DNA from: Paraphaeosphaeria minitans
Lineage: Eukaryota > Ascomycota > Dothideomycetes > Pleosporales > Didymosphaeriaceae
Length of the DNA: 64,000 bases
Assembly (NCBI GenBank): GCA_015832175.1
Contig: WJXW01000002.1
Span: 620,001 to 684,000 of the forward strand
Reading direction: 5' to 3'
Shown: positions 1 through 10,823 of the stretch, in pieces
How the letters are laid out: each line of letters starts with the position of its first letter
Numbering within the stretch: position 1 is the stretch's first letter
Program-made: the position numbers and the translations under genes
Notes under the pieces: model-generated
Databases searched by the model: none
What the model saw: the letters and a program-made list of their open reading frames with translations, nothing else
Told to the model about the DNA's origin: nothing

Positions 1-1335
1 TTCCCGCTCCCGTTGTAGGTATAACCGCACCCCGCGCATGCCCCATCTCCCCCCGAAACCAGGCGCACATCCGCTATCCAGCTCTCCGTCATCCCTCACG
101 TCTCACTAAACCACCCAGTCAACCCTTATTCCCACCCTCGAGATACTGCAATCAGATGAGACACTACTGAGTACATCTTAGGGTAAAAGAATGGTAGTTC
201 GTAAACGTTATAAAAACAGCAGCTTTGGATATCCTTCTTGTAGAGGCAGGTGCCTTTGAGGCTTCTCCACCTGCCTGCAAACATGTAGAGCTTCAGTGTT
301 GGTGCTCATCACGTGACCTGCCAGTGTGGCGCTAAACCCTAACACTGGGCGGTTGCTGTAAGCCAATCACAGCGCTCGTACTGAGTGACCAATCAGCGCT
401 CCTGAACTGATGCACTTTCGCCCTCTATGTGAATGTAATATTGCAGCTAAAGCTGCAATGACATACCTTACTCGAACTAGTATAATTGGTTCAACTTCCG
501 ATAACACAGCTAGACAAGCGCACGGTGGTCGAAGACTTTTGCCATTGCCTCTTTAAACAAGAACGTCTTCCGTTTATTTGGACGTCATGGTATCTGCGAA
601 TCCGACGCGCCACTTAACAGCAGCCCACGTTTCCACAACGATCGTCAGACGTTTCTTTTTTTTGTGGACCGCCTAGTCTTGCTAGTTCTTTTGGGGTGAG
701 GCCCAATATCTCCAACATGTCCGGGAACTGGACATTGCGGGCTCAAGCAAGAGAAGAGTTGCGTGGAATGCGACCGAGTCATCGAGGGAGAGCAGACCTA
801 CAAAGTACTTCTCTGTTTGCTATTGGAACGGGCCTGTTGTTATGATAGGGCTGGTTTTCGGGGTCCGAGCAATAGTCATGAGGACCATCGAGAAGTTTGG
901 TACACTGCACAAGGGGGCATCTTTAGGCAATACATCGTTCGTGACATGGAAGTTTGCCGTCGTGGTAACCGTTGTGGGAGTAAAGAAGATGCGTTCGTCT
1001 ATTTTGAAGCGGCACCGCAAGGTCGCAAAGAAGAGTGTGTGTATCATGCCCAAATGCCCGATGCCAATCCTGATACCGATGCCAATCCCGATACCGATGC
1101 CAATCCCGATCCCGATCTCAGTCCATAGCCACCAGACTTCCCATATCCCATGGCCATCCCATGTTATGCCATCATTACCCTATGCGCAAATGTCGAAGCC
1201 AATAAAGTGAAGGGTCCGCAGACGCACGCATGCAAATGCCATTCAGTAAAGCACCGGTCTACTCTCGCAAGCTATGCATGGCCAAAACATCTGTCTAGAA
1301 GCGACGCGCGCGCCGACTCAATGCATGAGGAACGC
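1..1335. other. Intergenic, no supported gene
   Basis: I see no gene here. The longest open frames (about 120 codons near 760-1210) overlap in several frames, have no recognisable motif and run into a short tandem repeat. Two local structures are visible: a perfect hairpin with 9-bp arms and a 2-nt loop at 440-459, and an imperfect direct repeat at about 363-416, each copy carrying a CCAATCA box followed by GCGCTC. These could belong to the promoter of a gene beyond the left edge, but that is a guess. Confidence 0.5.
1060..1113. repeat. 18-bp tandem repeat, three copies
   Basis: Three copies of an 18-bp unit (GATGCCAATCCCGATACC, with single substitutions) start at 1060, 1078 and 1096. The unit is a multiple of three and stays open in two frames, encoding Asp/Pro/Ala/Asn or Met/Pro/Ile repeats, but nothing else supports translation here. 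Confidence 0.85.
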
Positions 1336-1646
1336 TTAAACGATCAAAAGCTGTTGTACATTGTTAGCATACACGTTAGATGGCTTCGCGAAGCCGAACG
1401 CACCTTGCCGACATTCTCGTTGCCCTCTCGGTCCTCGACCCTGTTCCAGGCGGTGTAGATGAGGGCGCCGCAGACGGCCCACATGACGGGCACACCGGCC
1501 TCGAGGGCGCTGGGCTTCTCGGCCTGGGAGGCCATCTCGATGACACGGGCAGCGCGGCTGGTGGTTATGTTGGAGTTGAAACGGGCGGGAGCACGGAAAG
1601 TGCGGATTATGGGGAGGCAGACGGGGAGGACGAAGCGAGGAGCCAT
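1336..1646 (-). CDS. Small mitochondrial membrane protein (85 aa, conserved-looking, unknown function)
   Basis: Two exons, 1646-1404 and 1350-1336. The 53-nt intron (1403-1351) starts GTGCGT, has a GCTAAC branch site and ends CAG; the second exon encodes only LLIV and a stop. The predicted 85-aa protein starts with a basic, Arg-rich presequence (residues 1-35, rich in R, S, T and lacking acids), as in mitochondrial import signals. Residues about 48-66 form one hydrophobic segment around VMWAVCGALIYTAW, followed by an acidic-basic tail. This layout fits a small inner-membrane subunit of a respiratory or ATP synthase complex, but I cannot name the family. It lies upstream of nothing on the same strand and about 680 bp from the end of MIP1, also mitochondrial. 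Confidence 0.6.
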
Positions 1647-2327
1647 TGTTGTGGTTGGTGGTGATGGTGGTGGTTTAAAATGATCGGTTGGGTGGCGATG
1701 AGCAAGTACACGTATGCTTCTGTGCTCTTCAAGGTAATCCAATTCTTCAGAGGTACAGCAGAACCGAACCGACTGCAATAATTGCCAAGTGAGCGTGTCG
1801 TCGACGAAGCGAACTGTGAATGTGGTGTGTAGTCGAACGCGGGGAGCCAGTGCACTTTATGAATGAGTGGGCCAGTGGGTCGGTGTTGCCGCAAGAAGAA
1901 AAAGAGGCGAAGCATAAATCCGTGCACATTTTCCGCACCCCTGTTTCGAGGTTGCATCGCCTCGTCTCGGTCCGTCAGATGGTCCGTGCGGCTTCGCGAC
2001 GAATGCCCGCGGTGCCGCTGCTGGGAGGTGAATCTCCCCCGGATTTGCGAACAGTGGAACGTGTGAATACGACCAGCAGCACTTGTATACAGCATCACAG
2101 CGACTCGGCCTTGTGAACGCTGCAATGATTACTATTTCTTATAAATGTTTTACTATGACAACAGGTCACACCGCCGCCCTTATGCACCGTTCCCGTAGTC
2201 AGTGTGCAACCTTCCCAAAGCCAAAGCCATCGACATATGCTACAGGCCGTTACAACATATCATACAATGCAAGTACAAGAATGTAAAAAAAAAGCCCAGC
2301 GCCGTGGAAAATGTACATGAAGAATGC
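1647..2327. other. Intergenic between two minus-strand genes
   Basis: This holds the upstream region of the small mitochondrial protein gene and the 3' flank of MIP1. Open frames here are antisense shadows or contain low-complexity His runs. I see no separate gene. Confidence 0.5.
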
Positions 2328-5300
2328 TTAATACATCCGTGCGGGTCGCGACGCGGTGCTGCGCGGGTGGAAGTGGTGCAGCGTGCCGGGTCTTGTCGTA
2401 GAGCTCCAGTTCTTGGTAAACTTGTTGTTCTGCCAGATTTCATCCACTGGCAGTAGTTGCGCCATTTGCTCATAGTGCAGTAGCGCCCGCTCGTTCTCTC
2501 CGTCTTCTTCGTCTTTCTTCGATCGTCGACTTCGCGGCTTAGCAGGCGCCCTTACCGTGCGTAGGATATCCCTCAACTCTTTGTCATCATTCGTGATCTG
2601 CGCTTTCAGGTATGCAATGTTCGACGCAGAATCTGGGTCGACATCTCCCAGAGATGCCATGACGGGAATCCGAGGTGTGTAGGAAGACGCAAACCTGTCC
2701 ACCGCAGGAGGATCGTTCGGCACAATGGCGGGGTCCAGGCGCGCGGCCTCGCCCTTGTCGAGGAGCGTCGTTATGTCGAGCGATTCGCCGTGAGGGATCT
2801 TCTCCTTGTGGCTGGGTGTAATGCAGTCCATGTCCACTTCCTTGCGGAGTACGTGGTCGATGTCAACAGCCGAGAAGTAGGCGCACGATTGCGGGAGCTC
2901 GTCGATGCCCATCTGCTGCGAGAAGATGGCACGTGTCCACACGTTGGCTACCTGTAAAGCCATGGCGGCTCTGTACTTGTCCTCTTCCTTGACAAGGTAG
3001 CGAATCTCGTCGTGCACTGTGATGGCCAGGCGAGCTTCGAGGTTGTATCGCCGAGTAAGGTACTCCATGCTGACGATCAGGAGGTGGAGATAGTCAACAC
3101 CAGACGACTGGATGGCCCAGTTGATGCGCGATGTCATGAAGCCACCTTTGGTCAGGTAGCGACGCATCAGTGCTTCAGTGATCCCGGCTCCAAGTACAGC
3201 CGTTCTGGGCTTCTCTTGCTCGGCAAAGTCTTCGAGCTTGTTGAAGACGAAAGATTCAGTGCCGCCTCTCCAGAATGGTCGCTCGTGGAGTTGCTTCCTG
3301 GTCGTTTTCTTTCCCTTGGTATTCTCGTACAGCTCGTTGGCCGTCCTGGTGGTTTGCGAGTCGGTGAGACCAGGGTTGAACTGTCGCAGTAGTGTTGCAG
3401 CGAACTTCAGACCGGCACCGTAGATACGACCGTAATTGAAAACCTTTGCATCGTTCCTCGTGATGCCCAGAATACTTGCGGTACGGGAATGCAAATCCGT
3501 GCCGGCCGCTTTGGTACCCTCAAGCGTCATGAAACCGACAGCATTACCTCCGTGTAGCTTGAACGTAGAATCTCCGATCAGACTCGCTATCCACAGCTCT
3601 TGCGAGTCCACATCGGCTCCTACAAAACAATAACCCTGCGGTGCTCGCACCATTGATTTCAACTCGGATCCGACCCGATTCTTCTTGGCATTACTGGCTG
3701 TGAGCCAGGTATTCTCCACAGCTCGGCGTGTAATAGTGCCCATTGGGATGATCTGTGGTAATATGAAACCAACTTTCTTGCCTTCGCCAGTTTCTGATGC
3801 AGACACTAGCTTTGGCGCGTTGGGAACCTCCTTGTTGTACACCACCATCTGCGACATGATCCTGTCTCTTGCGCTCATCCAGTACGAACATGATGCGTTC
3901 ATTTCGAGCGCCTCCTTGGCGTACTCGTACTCGGAGGAAAGAGTTCCCTTCTCCATGTGTGCAAGATAACCCTTTGCCAAAGGACTTGCGCATCTTGCCA
4001 GAGGACCGTCCTTGTGTGGTACTTTGTAGTATCGATGCATCAAGTCGTCGCGCAACTTCAAGTTCTCCTCTTTCGACATATCCAACTCCTTCATGCCCTT
4101 TTCGTTGTAAGCAAAAACTTCTTCCATAGGCACCTGCCACGTCCAGCCATGCTCGTCTGACCAGACCAGCGGGTTACCATTCCAACTTAGCTTCAGCAGA
4201 ATCGGTGCTACTCTTGTGCGGACTGTGAGATTTATCGGTGCGTCAGTCTTCGCAAACAAGTCTTTATACCACTTGGGCATGCCTGGCATCTTCTGCCGTG
4301 CTGCGGGTCGCGGTAGGTCGCCCTTCTTCTTCCCCTTGACCATTCGAATCTCCTGGCCGGACCAGTCCAGCTGGCTCAACCAAGGATCCTTCTCGTAAAT
4401 CTCAGGTTTGTCTTTCACTTCGAGAGCCTGTTCTGCGAGCTTGACGAGTCGCTCTTGGACAGCGTCGCTCAACTTGCGGTACGTGGCCTCGGCATTGTGT
4501 ATGTATGCGTCCCACGTCTCATTTACAGGAAGAATCTCGGCGGCCAAGAACCGCAGAGCCGCGAAGCTCACAGGATGCGGGCACGTCTCGAGAAATAGGG
4601 TGAAGACTTTCTGGTATACGCGATGGGTAATCTCGACATCGGCCGCACAATAATCAAGCAGCTCATCCAGCTTCTCACGTATGCCTGCGCGGTCTAGTTC
4701 GCCAAAGTACTCTCGGCGAGCCTTGTCGATAGTGATGTTGCAGTGAAATTTTGCCACTTCGCGTAATGAGTTGACTGCACTCCGGCTGATCCACAGCTCC
4801 TCCTCTTCGTCTGGTATCGCGCCTGAGTTCAGCAGATGTGAAAGGTCCGTAAATTCCTCGGAGGTGGCGATCTTTTCTCGCTGCTCCCTGCTCTTCTGGT
4901 GCTTCATCCAGGAAGGTCTTTGGCGCGAGCACATGCCGTTGGACGCGACATGTAATGACATGGTATCGACGAATGCGTTCTTTGACTGGCGAATGTCGTA
5001 CTCCTCGGCTACTCTTGCTCTGTCGTATCCGATGTTGTGGCCAACGATGACACGTGGTTTTGACGGGTCGCCGAGTGGTATTAGATGACGATCCGACTCC
5101 GACTCTCCCAACAGCCAGGGCGAGATCCAGCCATACCATGCCGTCGGACTCACAGCGCATGCCATGCAGGCGAATGATGTCTCCTTCCACATGACCTCGG
5201 TGTCAAAGGTCAGCATTTCCTCGTCCGGGGCTTCCACGGCTTCGCTCGTCCCGTCGCTGTTGTACTTGGTCCACCCACTTCTTCGGACCCACTTCCGCGG

Positions 5301-5818
5301 CTTCGGTGGAGGATTCGCCCATGCTAGCTTCTTTGCCATGGTCAGGAACGGTTCCGCGGCGTCCATTCCGAGCTTGTAGAAATGTTCGTCGAGCGTGGTC
5401 CCCTGCAATTCGGGCAGGTCGAAGGCGACGGGCGGAGTCGAGTCTTGGTTCTTGCCGAGCAGGTCATGGCGGGTGAGGTGGTCCTTGGAAAGGGCGACGA
5501 GCTCGGGGGGTGCAGCGGTGCTTTTGCCGGGGAAGATTTGCTGGTGGACATGGCTGGAGAGGTGCTGAACCCCTATCTCGCTGAAGCGGGCTTCGGATGG
5601 AACTGCAAAGGCTTAGCGTGGGTGAAATTTGCAAGGAAAGGCGGTCGCATACCAGCCAGGGTCGATTTCCTCGCAGCGCTACCCTCCTCACCCTGTGGTG
5701 ACGGCAGGGTGGCGAGCCATCTTTGCGGCGTGCACCGGATGGGAGCGCTTGTAGGTGCAGGCGAGAGTCGCGGTCGCTTCACGAGATGGGCGGCAAGATT
5801 CCGGCGGGAGCAGCGCAT
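2328..5818 (-). CDS. MIP1: Mitochondrial DNA polymerase gamma catalytic subunit (MIP1)
   Basis: Replicates and proofreads mitochondrial DNA in the matrix. Two exons, 5818-5653 and 5602-2328, separated by a 50-nt intron with GTATGC donor, CTAAG-type branch and TTTGCAG acceptor; product 1146 aa. The Arg-rich start (residues 1-55) is a typical presequence. Family A features in order: exonuclease motif I (DTE, Asp189/Glu191), motif II (GHNIGYDR, Asp249), motif III (YCAADVEI, Asp377), polymerase motif A (GADVDSQE, about 718-724), motif B (RNDAKVFNYGRIYG, about 771-784) and motif C (HDE, 919-921). All catalytic acids are present, so both activities should be intact. The initiation ATG lies in the short first exon; using only the long exon would lose the presequence and the conserved region around EIGVQHL. 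Length is normal for fungal MIP1. It is divergent from the SLX8-like gene. Confidence 0.95.
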
Positions 5819-6182
5819 CGTCGTGTGAAATGCTGAGGGTCACCTCATGTCGTCTGGAGGGCTGTCGGGGTCGTGTGGGCGGTGCTGGCAAATGGTGTCT
5901 GGTGTCTAGCGTCTTGGACGCTGGACTCTCTACAGCGTAGAACTTAAGTTGCATTTGGCCAAGCGTTGTAGGGCTGAGCCGCCGCCGCGATGTGAGGTGA
6001 CGCGGCTAGACTACCTAATCACCAAAGAAGCGCGCCACTCCAGCTGTGCCTTTGTTCACTTTCCGCCATGCTACCGCTGCCACTGCTGCTGCTGCTGCTG
6101 CTACGGCGGCGGCTCTCTCTCTCCTCTCTCCTCCCTTTACCCCTCCCCATGCGCTCCTGTCGTGCTCCGTGCCGAGTCCACC
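5819..6182. promoter_or_regulatory. Shared divergent promoter region, MIP1 / SLX8-like
   Basis: This 364-bp gap separates two divergently transcribed genes, so it should contain both promoters. It carries a (CTG)6 trinucleotide run at 6083-6100 in the presumed 5' UTR of the SLX8-like gene and pyrimidine-rich tracts just before that start codon. The frame upstream of 6183 is open back to 5949 but would encode a Cys run from the repeat, which I regard as non-coding. Confidence 0.45.
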
Positions 6183-6984
6183 ATGTCGTCCGAGTCTAGC
6201 TTCCACTTCCAGGACAACGCCTACTATTTCGACAACGCCTACCACGTCGACCCTTCACCACCCGCGCCCAGCTTTCTCGACAACATCCTCAACCCCGCCG
6301 AGAACACCTTCGGCTACACCTTCGACGACGGCAGCATGTCGGCATCGCAAGGCCAAGGGCGTTCCGGCCGCCTGTCCAACGGCTACGTCGACCTGACAGA
6401 CTCGCCCGACGTCGCCGCCACATCGCGCAAGACGAAGAGGGGAAGCCCCACCCCGGGTCCGTCCACCAAGAGACAAAGGCGCAATGATGACAGCGCGCCA
6501 CAGCCCTCCGGTAGCTCAGCAGAGGCGACGGTGGAGGAGATCGATTTGTCCGACGAGAAGCACACGGTGCAGGATGTGCTGCAGAAGCAGCGCGAGGAGG
6601 CCGTGAAAGCACAGGCGCACCCTGAAGAGAAGGCCACGACGTTCAACACCTTCAACTGCGTCATCTGCATGGACACGCCCACCGACTTGACGGCGACAGC
6701 CTGTGGTACGTCCCACCCACCACGAAAAAAATCATAGCACTGATAAAGACACAGGCCACCTCTTCTGCCATACCTGTCTGATGGAGGCTCTCATAGCAGG
6801 CGAGAACCGCGGCAACCCAGGCGAGCAGCGCCGGTCCCAATGTCCAGTCTGCCGCAAGAACATCAACCGAACCAAGGGCTCAGACATCATTCCGCTGCTG
6901 CTCAAGAAGGGACTCGCTACACAACCTAAGAAGACGAGGCCCATTGGCGCAAGCAATCCCACAGCATCAAAGGTAACGTCCTAG
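6183..6984 (+). CDS. RING-finger protein, SLX8-like SUMO-targeted E3 ubiquitin ligase
   Basis: Likely nuclear E3 ligase that ubiquitinates SUMOylated proteins in genome maintenance. Exons 6183-6705 and 6755-6984 with a 49-nt intron (GTACGT to ACACAG) that splits the RING; product 250 aa. The N-terminal half is acidic and low complexity with an NLS-like KTKRG/KRQRR stretch (about 145-158). Short acidic-hydrophobic segments YVDLTD and EEIDLS resemble SUMO-interacting motifs. The C-terminal RING reads CVIC...C-GHLFCHTC...CPVC (about 159-212), which gives the C3HC4 zinc ligands. The start was chosen for its strong CCACCATG context and because the upstream in-frame extension is repeat-derived. The very end (after PTASK) could instead continue past another GT donor; I kept the first stop. 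Confidence 0.8.
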
Positions 6985-7723
6985 TGCATGCGTTTTTGTG
7001 TATCGTGACTTTGCCAATTCGGTGTACTACATATATTATCAAGCCTTTGCGGACTCGGTGCCTTTTACATGTGCAATAGCATGTACTAAATCAGATGGAA
7101 GACGCAGAAGACAATACAGTCCCGGGTCCAGAAAACACCCTCCCGACCAGACCGACGGCCTGCATCGTCGCGGAGAACGACGATGCGACCAGCAGCAAGG
7201 ATGGCCAATGCTCGGTTGGACCACTGGTCATCTCTCTTTGCATACGAGGACGAGATTTGAGCTCGGTTGGACCCGTTTCCTATGGACCGGTGCAACGTAG
7301 GATACACTGGCGCCTAAGGGTGATACCACACAGCATGAGAAGGGCGTTGCAAGGGTGGAGATACCCACTTGAAGGGAAACATTCATGATTATGGTTTTTG
7401 TGTGGACTAGACTTACACCATCAATCGGCTTCAAGTACTACCTCACGATGAAAAGCTAATGAATAAATTCAAACACTCCGCAGACCACCTGCGTACCGAC
7501 TCTGTTACCGCTTAAAGGTGATTACGATCCATTCCCATCATTTTCGAATACGATTCGTTGCCATGGTCCAATCGACGTAGAAGGTAGTGATCGTAAAACC
7601 CGCTTGTCGGAACACGAATTCCGAAGCCCGGAACATGTCGCGTGTGCGGGGAAAGAAGTCTGCAACATTTCAATTGCAATTGCATCTTTCTCACTCCTAC
7701 AGAACACTCCGAACAGAAAGAAC
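6985..7723. other. Intergenic, no supported gene
   Basis: Flank between the RING gene and the ABM gene on the same strand. Small open frames on both strands overlap and show no domain. Nothing further is visible. Confidence 0.5.
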
Positions 7724-8494
7724 ATGGCGCCAATTCTCGTCACCGCAAGAATTGTCTGCTCGAGCAAGGAAGCGCGAGCTACCGTATGCGACATTTCTCG
7801 TCACGCTGCCTATGATATCGTATGTGCCGCTGACCACGTACCGGCAGGTCCTTGACGCCTTCCACAAGATCATAGAATTCACACAGCCCCATGAGCCGGA
7901 CGTCCTCCGCTATGTGGTCACTCTTCCCGCCGACGACACCACAGGCACCGTCCTCTACATGATCGAAGAGTAAATCACCGAAATCCATACCACCTACTGC
8001 GACCAATTCACACCCCCAGATACGCCTCCCAGGCCGCCAGCGACGCTCACTTCGTCACACAACCCGTCAAAGATCTTATCACTCTCTTGACCACCACTTC
8101 CGTCCTTGCCGCACCCCCCGACGTCCATACGTCAATCGTCACATCAAGCAAAACATGTGCGCCGCCGCCATTTCCCACCACTAACCCTGCCATCGTCCTC
8201 GCGCACTTCGATTACAAACCTAACACTGTTGCGCGTGCTCTTCAAGGCTGGGCTGAGGTCGTGGACTATGTGAAGGAGAAGGAGTATTGGACGAGGGGAT
8301 ACACGGTGGGCGAGGAGAAAGACAAAAGTTGCGTGAGGACAGTGGAGACGTATGAGAGTTGGGAGTCCCTGGAGAAGAGCGAGGCGGTGGGGAAGAATCG
8401 GAAACATAACGGGGCGGATCGAATAGGTCAAGGGGCGGTGAGAGTCGTGGCTGTGGATGGGTTCCTGGGGAGGGAGGGAAAGAGCAGGCTGTAG
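7724..8494 (+). CDS. ABM-type (antibiotic biosynthesis monooxygenase fold) protein, two tandem domains
   Basis: Three exons, 7724-7783, 7848-7969 and 8020-8494, with introns of 64 nt (GTATGC to GGCAG) and 50 nt (GTAAAT to CCCAG); 218 aa, intact. It starts MAPILVTARIVCSSKEAR and continues VLDAFHKIIEFTQPHEPDVLRY, the beta-strand/helix pattern of dimeric alpha+beta barrel (ABM/EthD-like) proteins. EYASQAASDAHFVTQPVKDL matches the usual second half, where a His is often conserved. Residues about 110-218 repeat the fold in weaker form (AIVLAHFDYKPN, then YTVGEEKDKSCVRTVETYES). Members are cofactor-free oxygenases or stress-related proteins of unknown substrate. There is no presequence, so it is probably cytosolic. 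The first exon is short and in a different frame from the main body. Confidence 0.72.
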
Positions 8495-8934
8495 TGTGGA
8501 TGTACTGGATTGCCGGACAGACGGAGTGAGGTTTGTCAGAAGCTTGCGTGAAGAATGTTAAAAGTGGTAGCAGTTTGCACGAATGTCGAAGCCGCGATTT
8601 CAAGACGAAACCGAACAGCAGCCGCAACTATAGCATTCGGATGTAGTGTATGCATAGTGCGATTGAAGGCCTCCATCCTATCGACCTCCAGTGGCATGTG
8701 CTCTTTCACAATGCTGCTCTTCTTTTTCACAACGCGGCACCTTTCACAAGGGTTGGACTGCTTATCCGTATATATACAACACAATCTTCATATTCCCTCA
8801 GTTAACCAGAAAACCCAACTGCAAGCCTCAACCCAACAGCAGATGATACCTCCAACTCCTTCGAAAGAAATCTACTCTCAAAAAACTTACTTCGTTACAG
8901 CAACTTACTAGAACTTACCACAACAGAAGTCAAC
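8495..8934. other. Intergenic, probable promoter of the next gene
   Basis: No gene seen. A TATA-like stretch (TATATATA) lies near 8768-8776, about 160 bp before the ATG at 8935, followed by an A/C-rich leader typical of fungal 5' UTRs. Confidence 0.4.
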
Positions 8935-10299
8935 ATGTCATCTCGTTTCGGCGACTTCGTCACCGGGCCTAAAGCCTAAACCTTCGGGCAACAACAATAT
9001 CACCCTCCACTTCCGCCTTCGAGACCACGCGGCCAAGCATGAAAAGGGGACAGTCATGTACGAAAACCTCGACGAGAGCATTCTCGCCTCCACCTCCAAG
9101 ATTCTCTGGAACAAGCGCGGTGAGCACATCTACCTCGTTTGGAAGGAGTTCGGCATTGTAGGTACCTACATGGACTGGCTCCACGAGCGAATCCTTTATC
9201 GTCCTCCCATCAACGGTCCGACTCGGCCATCTGAATGGACGCTCTTCAAGTATCCCATGGGTCGCATGGAACAGTACAGCCCTCTAGTCCGCGACATCTA
9301 CACGCTCCTAAACCAGTGGATGTTGGGTTGGTACCTCCAGGACCCGACCTTCATGGACGTGGTGATGTCGACGCTGCAGCTGCTGCTCGAGGAGCCACAC
9401 GAGGAGGAGTACGACGATGGACACGAGACGCCGGAAGCTTTTTTTACGCCTCCTGAAGCCTTCCGTTATCAACGCCATCTGGACTAACACTGCGCCAGAT
9501 GCGAAGCTCTGCAACTTCCTCATCGACTACATCATCAAGTACGCTCCGCATCGCCAGCTTCTCTACTTCGACGGCACCCTGGACTGGCACCAGGACGATA
9601 GCAGCCCGGCTGTTCCCCGTACGCCTAGGAAGATCCCCAACGGCTTCGGCAGCTTCGCCGATACCCCTCGCTCGTCCCCCCGTCGCGCGATGTCCGCCAG
9701 CTGCTCGGGGTCAGACACCCGCTCTGTGAACGGCGAAACCCCGGATCTCTGCGTCTACCCAACGGTCTTCATGGCCGAGCTGCAGAACGCACAGCGGGGC
9801 ACTCTGCTCGTCGCGCAGCTGCCTGAGCATGTTCGAGAGCATTACCCTGGCCAGGTGCGTGTCTACCTGCCCTCTTTACCGTACGTGCTTCCCCAGGCTC
9901 CTACCATGCTGCGCTTCACGCTTTACGGCGTCGAGGAGGAGCCTATTCTAGAGGCCCCACGCACCGTCGTTTCGTTGATCGAGCTGCAGGATCCAGCGCG
10001 CGAGCCGTTCTTCGAGGCCGTGTATGCAGAGGGTAAGGGGTATAACGATCCTCCGCTCGCACTATTGGGACGCGAAGCACGATGGTCGGGAGGATCTGGA
10101 GGCTGCCAACAAAAATGTTGGTGATGTCGAGATGGAGGACGTGTTCGATGCGGCTGCTTCTGCTGCTGCTGATGAGGATGCGCCTGAGGTCAAGATGAGT
10201 TGTGTCTACCACCAGCATACGGAAGATCGTGCTTGTTGGATGCTGAAAAACCGCCTTGTCAATGGTGGCGTGTGGCCGACTGAAGACTTGGAGGAGTAG
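8935..10299 (+). pseudogene. BTB/POZ-like protein gene broken by three +1 frameshifts
   Basis: Three overlapping frames together read as one protein of about 453 aa. From ATG 8935 the frame stops after 14 codons, but one surplus G in the GGG at 8965-8967 would let it continue into the frame that includes MYENLDESILASTSKILW. A second +1 shift is at the T7 run 9439-9445, and a third lies at about 10050-10060. No other stop interrupts the composite frame. The part around AIWTNTAPDAKLCNFLIDY resembles the helical region after a BTB domain in fungal BTB proteins, a family of protein-interaction adaptors; this assignment is weak. The C-terminal part is acidic. Either the gene is a recent pseudogene or the assembly has insertion errors at base runs. 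Confidence 0.6.
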
Positions 10300-10823
10300 G
10301 CTTGCGTATCTCCCTGCAGAAAGTATTGACTCGTATTACTGGAATCGTTTTCAGGGCCACTGTTTTACTATCTGGTCAGCATTTCAGATTTCCTTTTCTT
10401 ACCGCGAGTCACGTCAGCTATTGCTCAGTGTTAAGTTCGTTTTTCATAGTCTTCTAGATTGTTCTGCTTCGATACCCAAGTTGCAGGTGATATGTCTCGT
10501 TTTGTATTCCTACTTAGACACCCATATTGCATAGCAATTGTCTCATCCATTACCCTTCCTTCGATACCCATGACTCTTCTTCTTCGATACCAAGTTATTG
10601 GTGATGTCTCTCGCTGATTCATCTGATACCAAGTGCATGGAGTCGTTGTCTGGTTTTCCACTTCGAATCCAAGGCGCAAGAAGCCCTTGCTCGTGTTGCG
10701 TGTAGGTAATACTCACGTGCTCGCGTGGCAACAGCGCGTCAACCATGACATCATCACTCCTACACTTCATAGTATTCCCACCCGCATCCCATCCATACAA
10801 TCTTCGCTAATCCCGTCCAACCA
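10300..10823. repeat. Gene-free stretch with degenerate GATACCAAG repeats
   Basis: Between 10466 and 10640 the motif TTCGATACC(C)AAG followed by a GGTGATRTCTC-like sequence occurs in at least two recognisable copies (10468 and 10581), with partial copies at 10559 and 10622. The spacing is irregular. No gene is visible. Confidence 0.5.

Noticed and set aside
763..1128. 121-codon frame as a gene
   Set aside because: No motif, overlaps another frame of equal length, and ends in an 18-bp tandem repeat.
5949..6182. N-terminal extension of the SLX8-like protein
   Set aside because: It would translate the (CTG)n run as a Cys repeat; the ATG at 6183 has a much better context.
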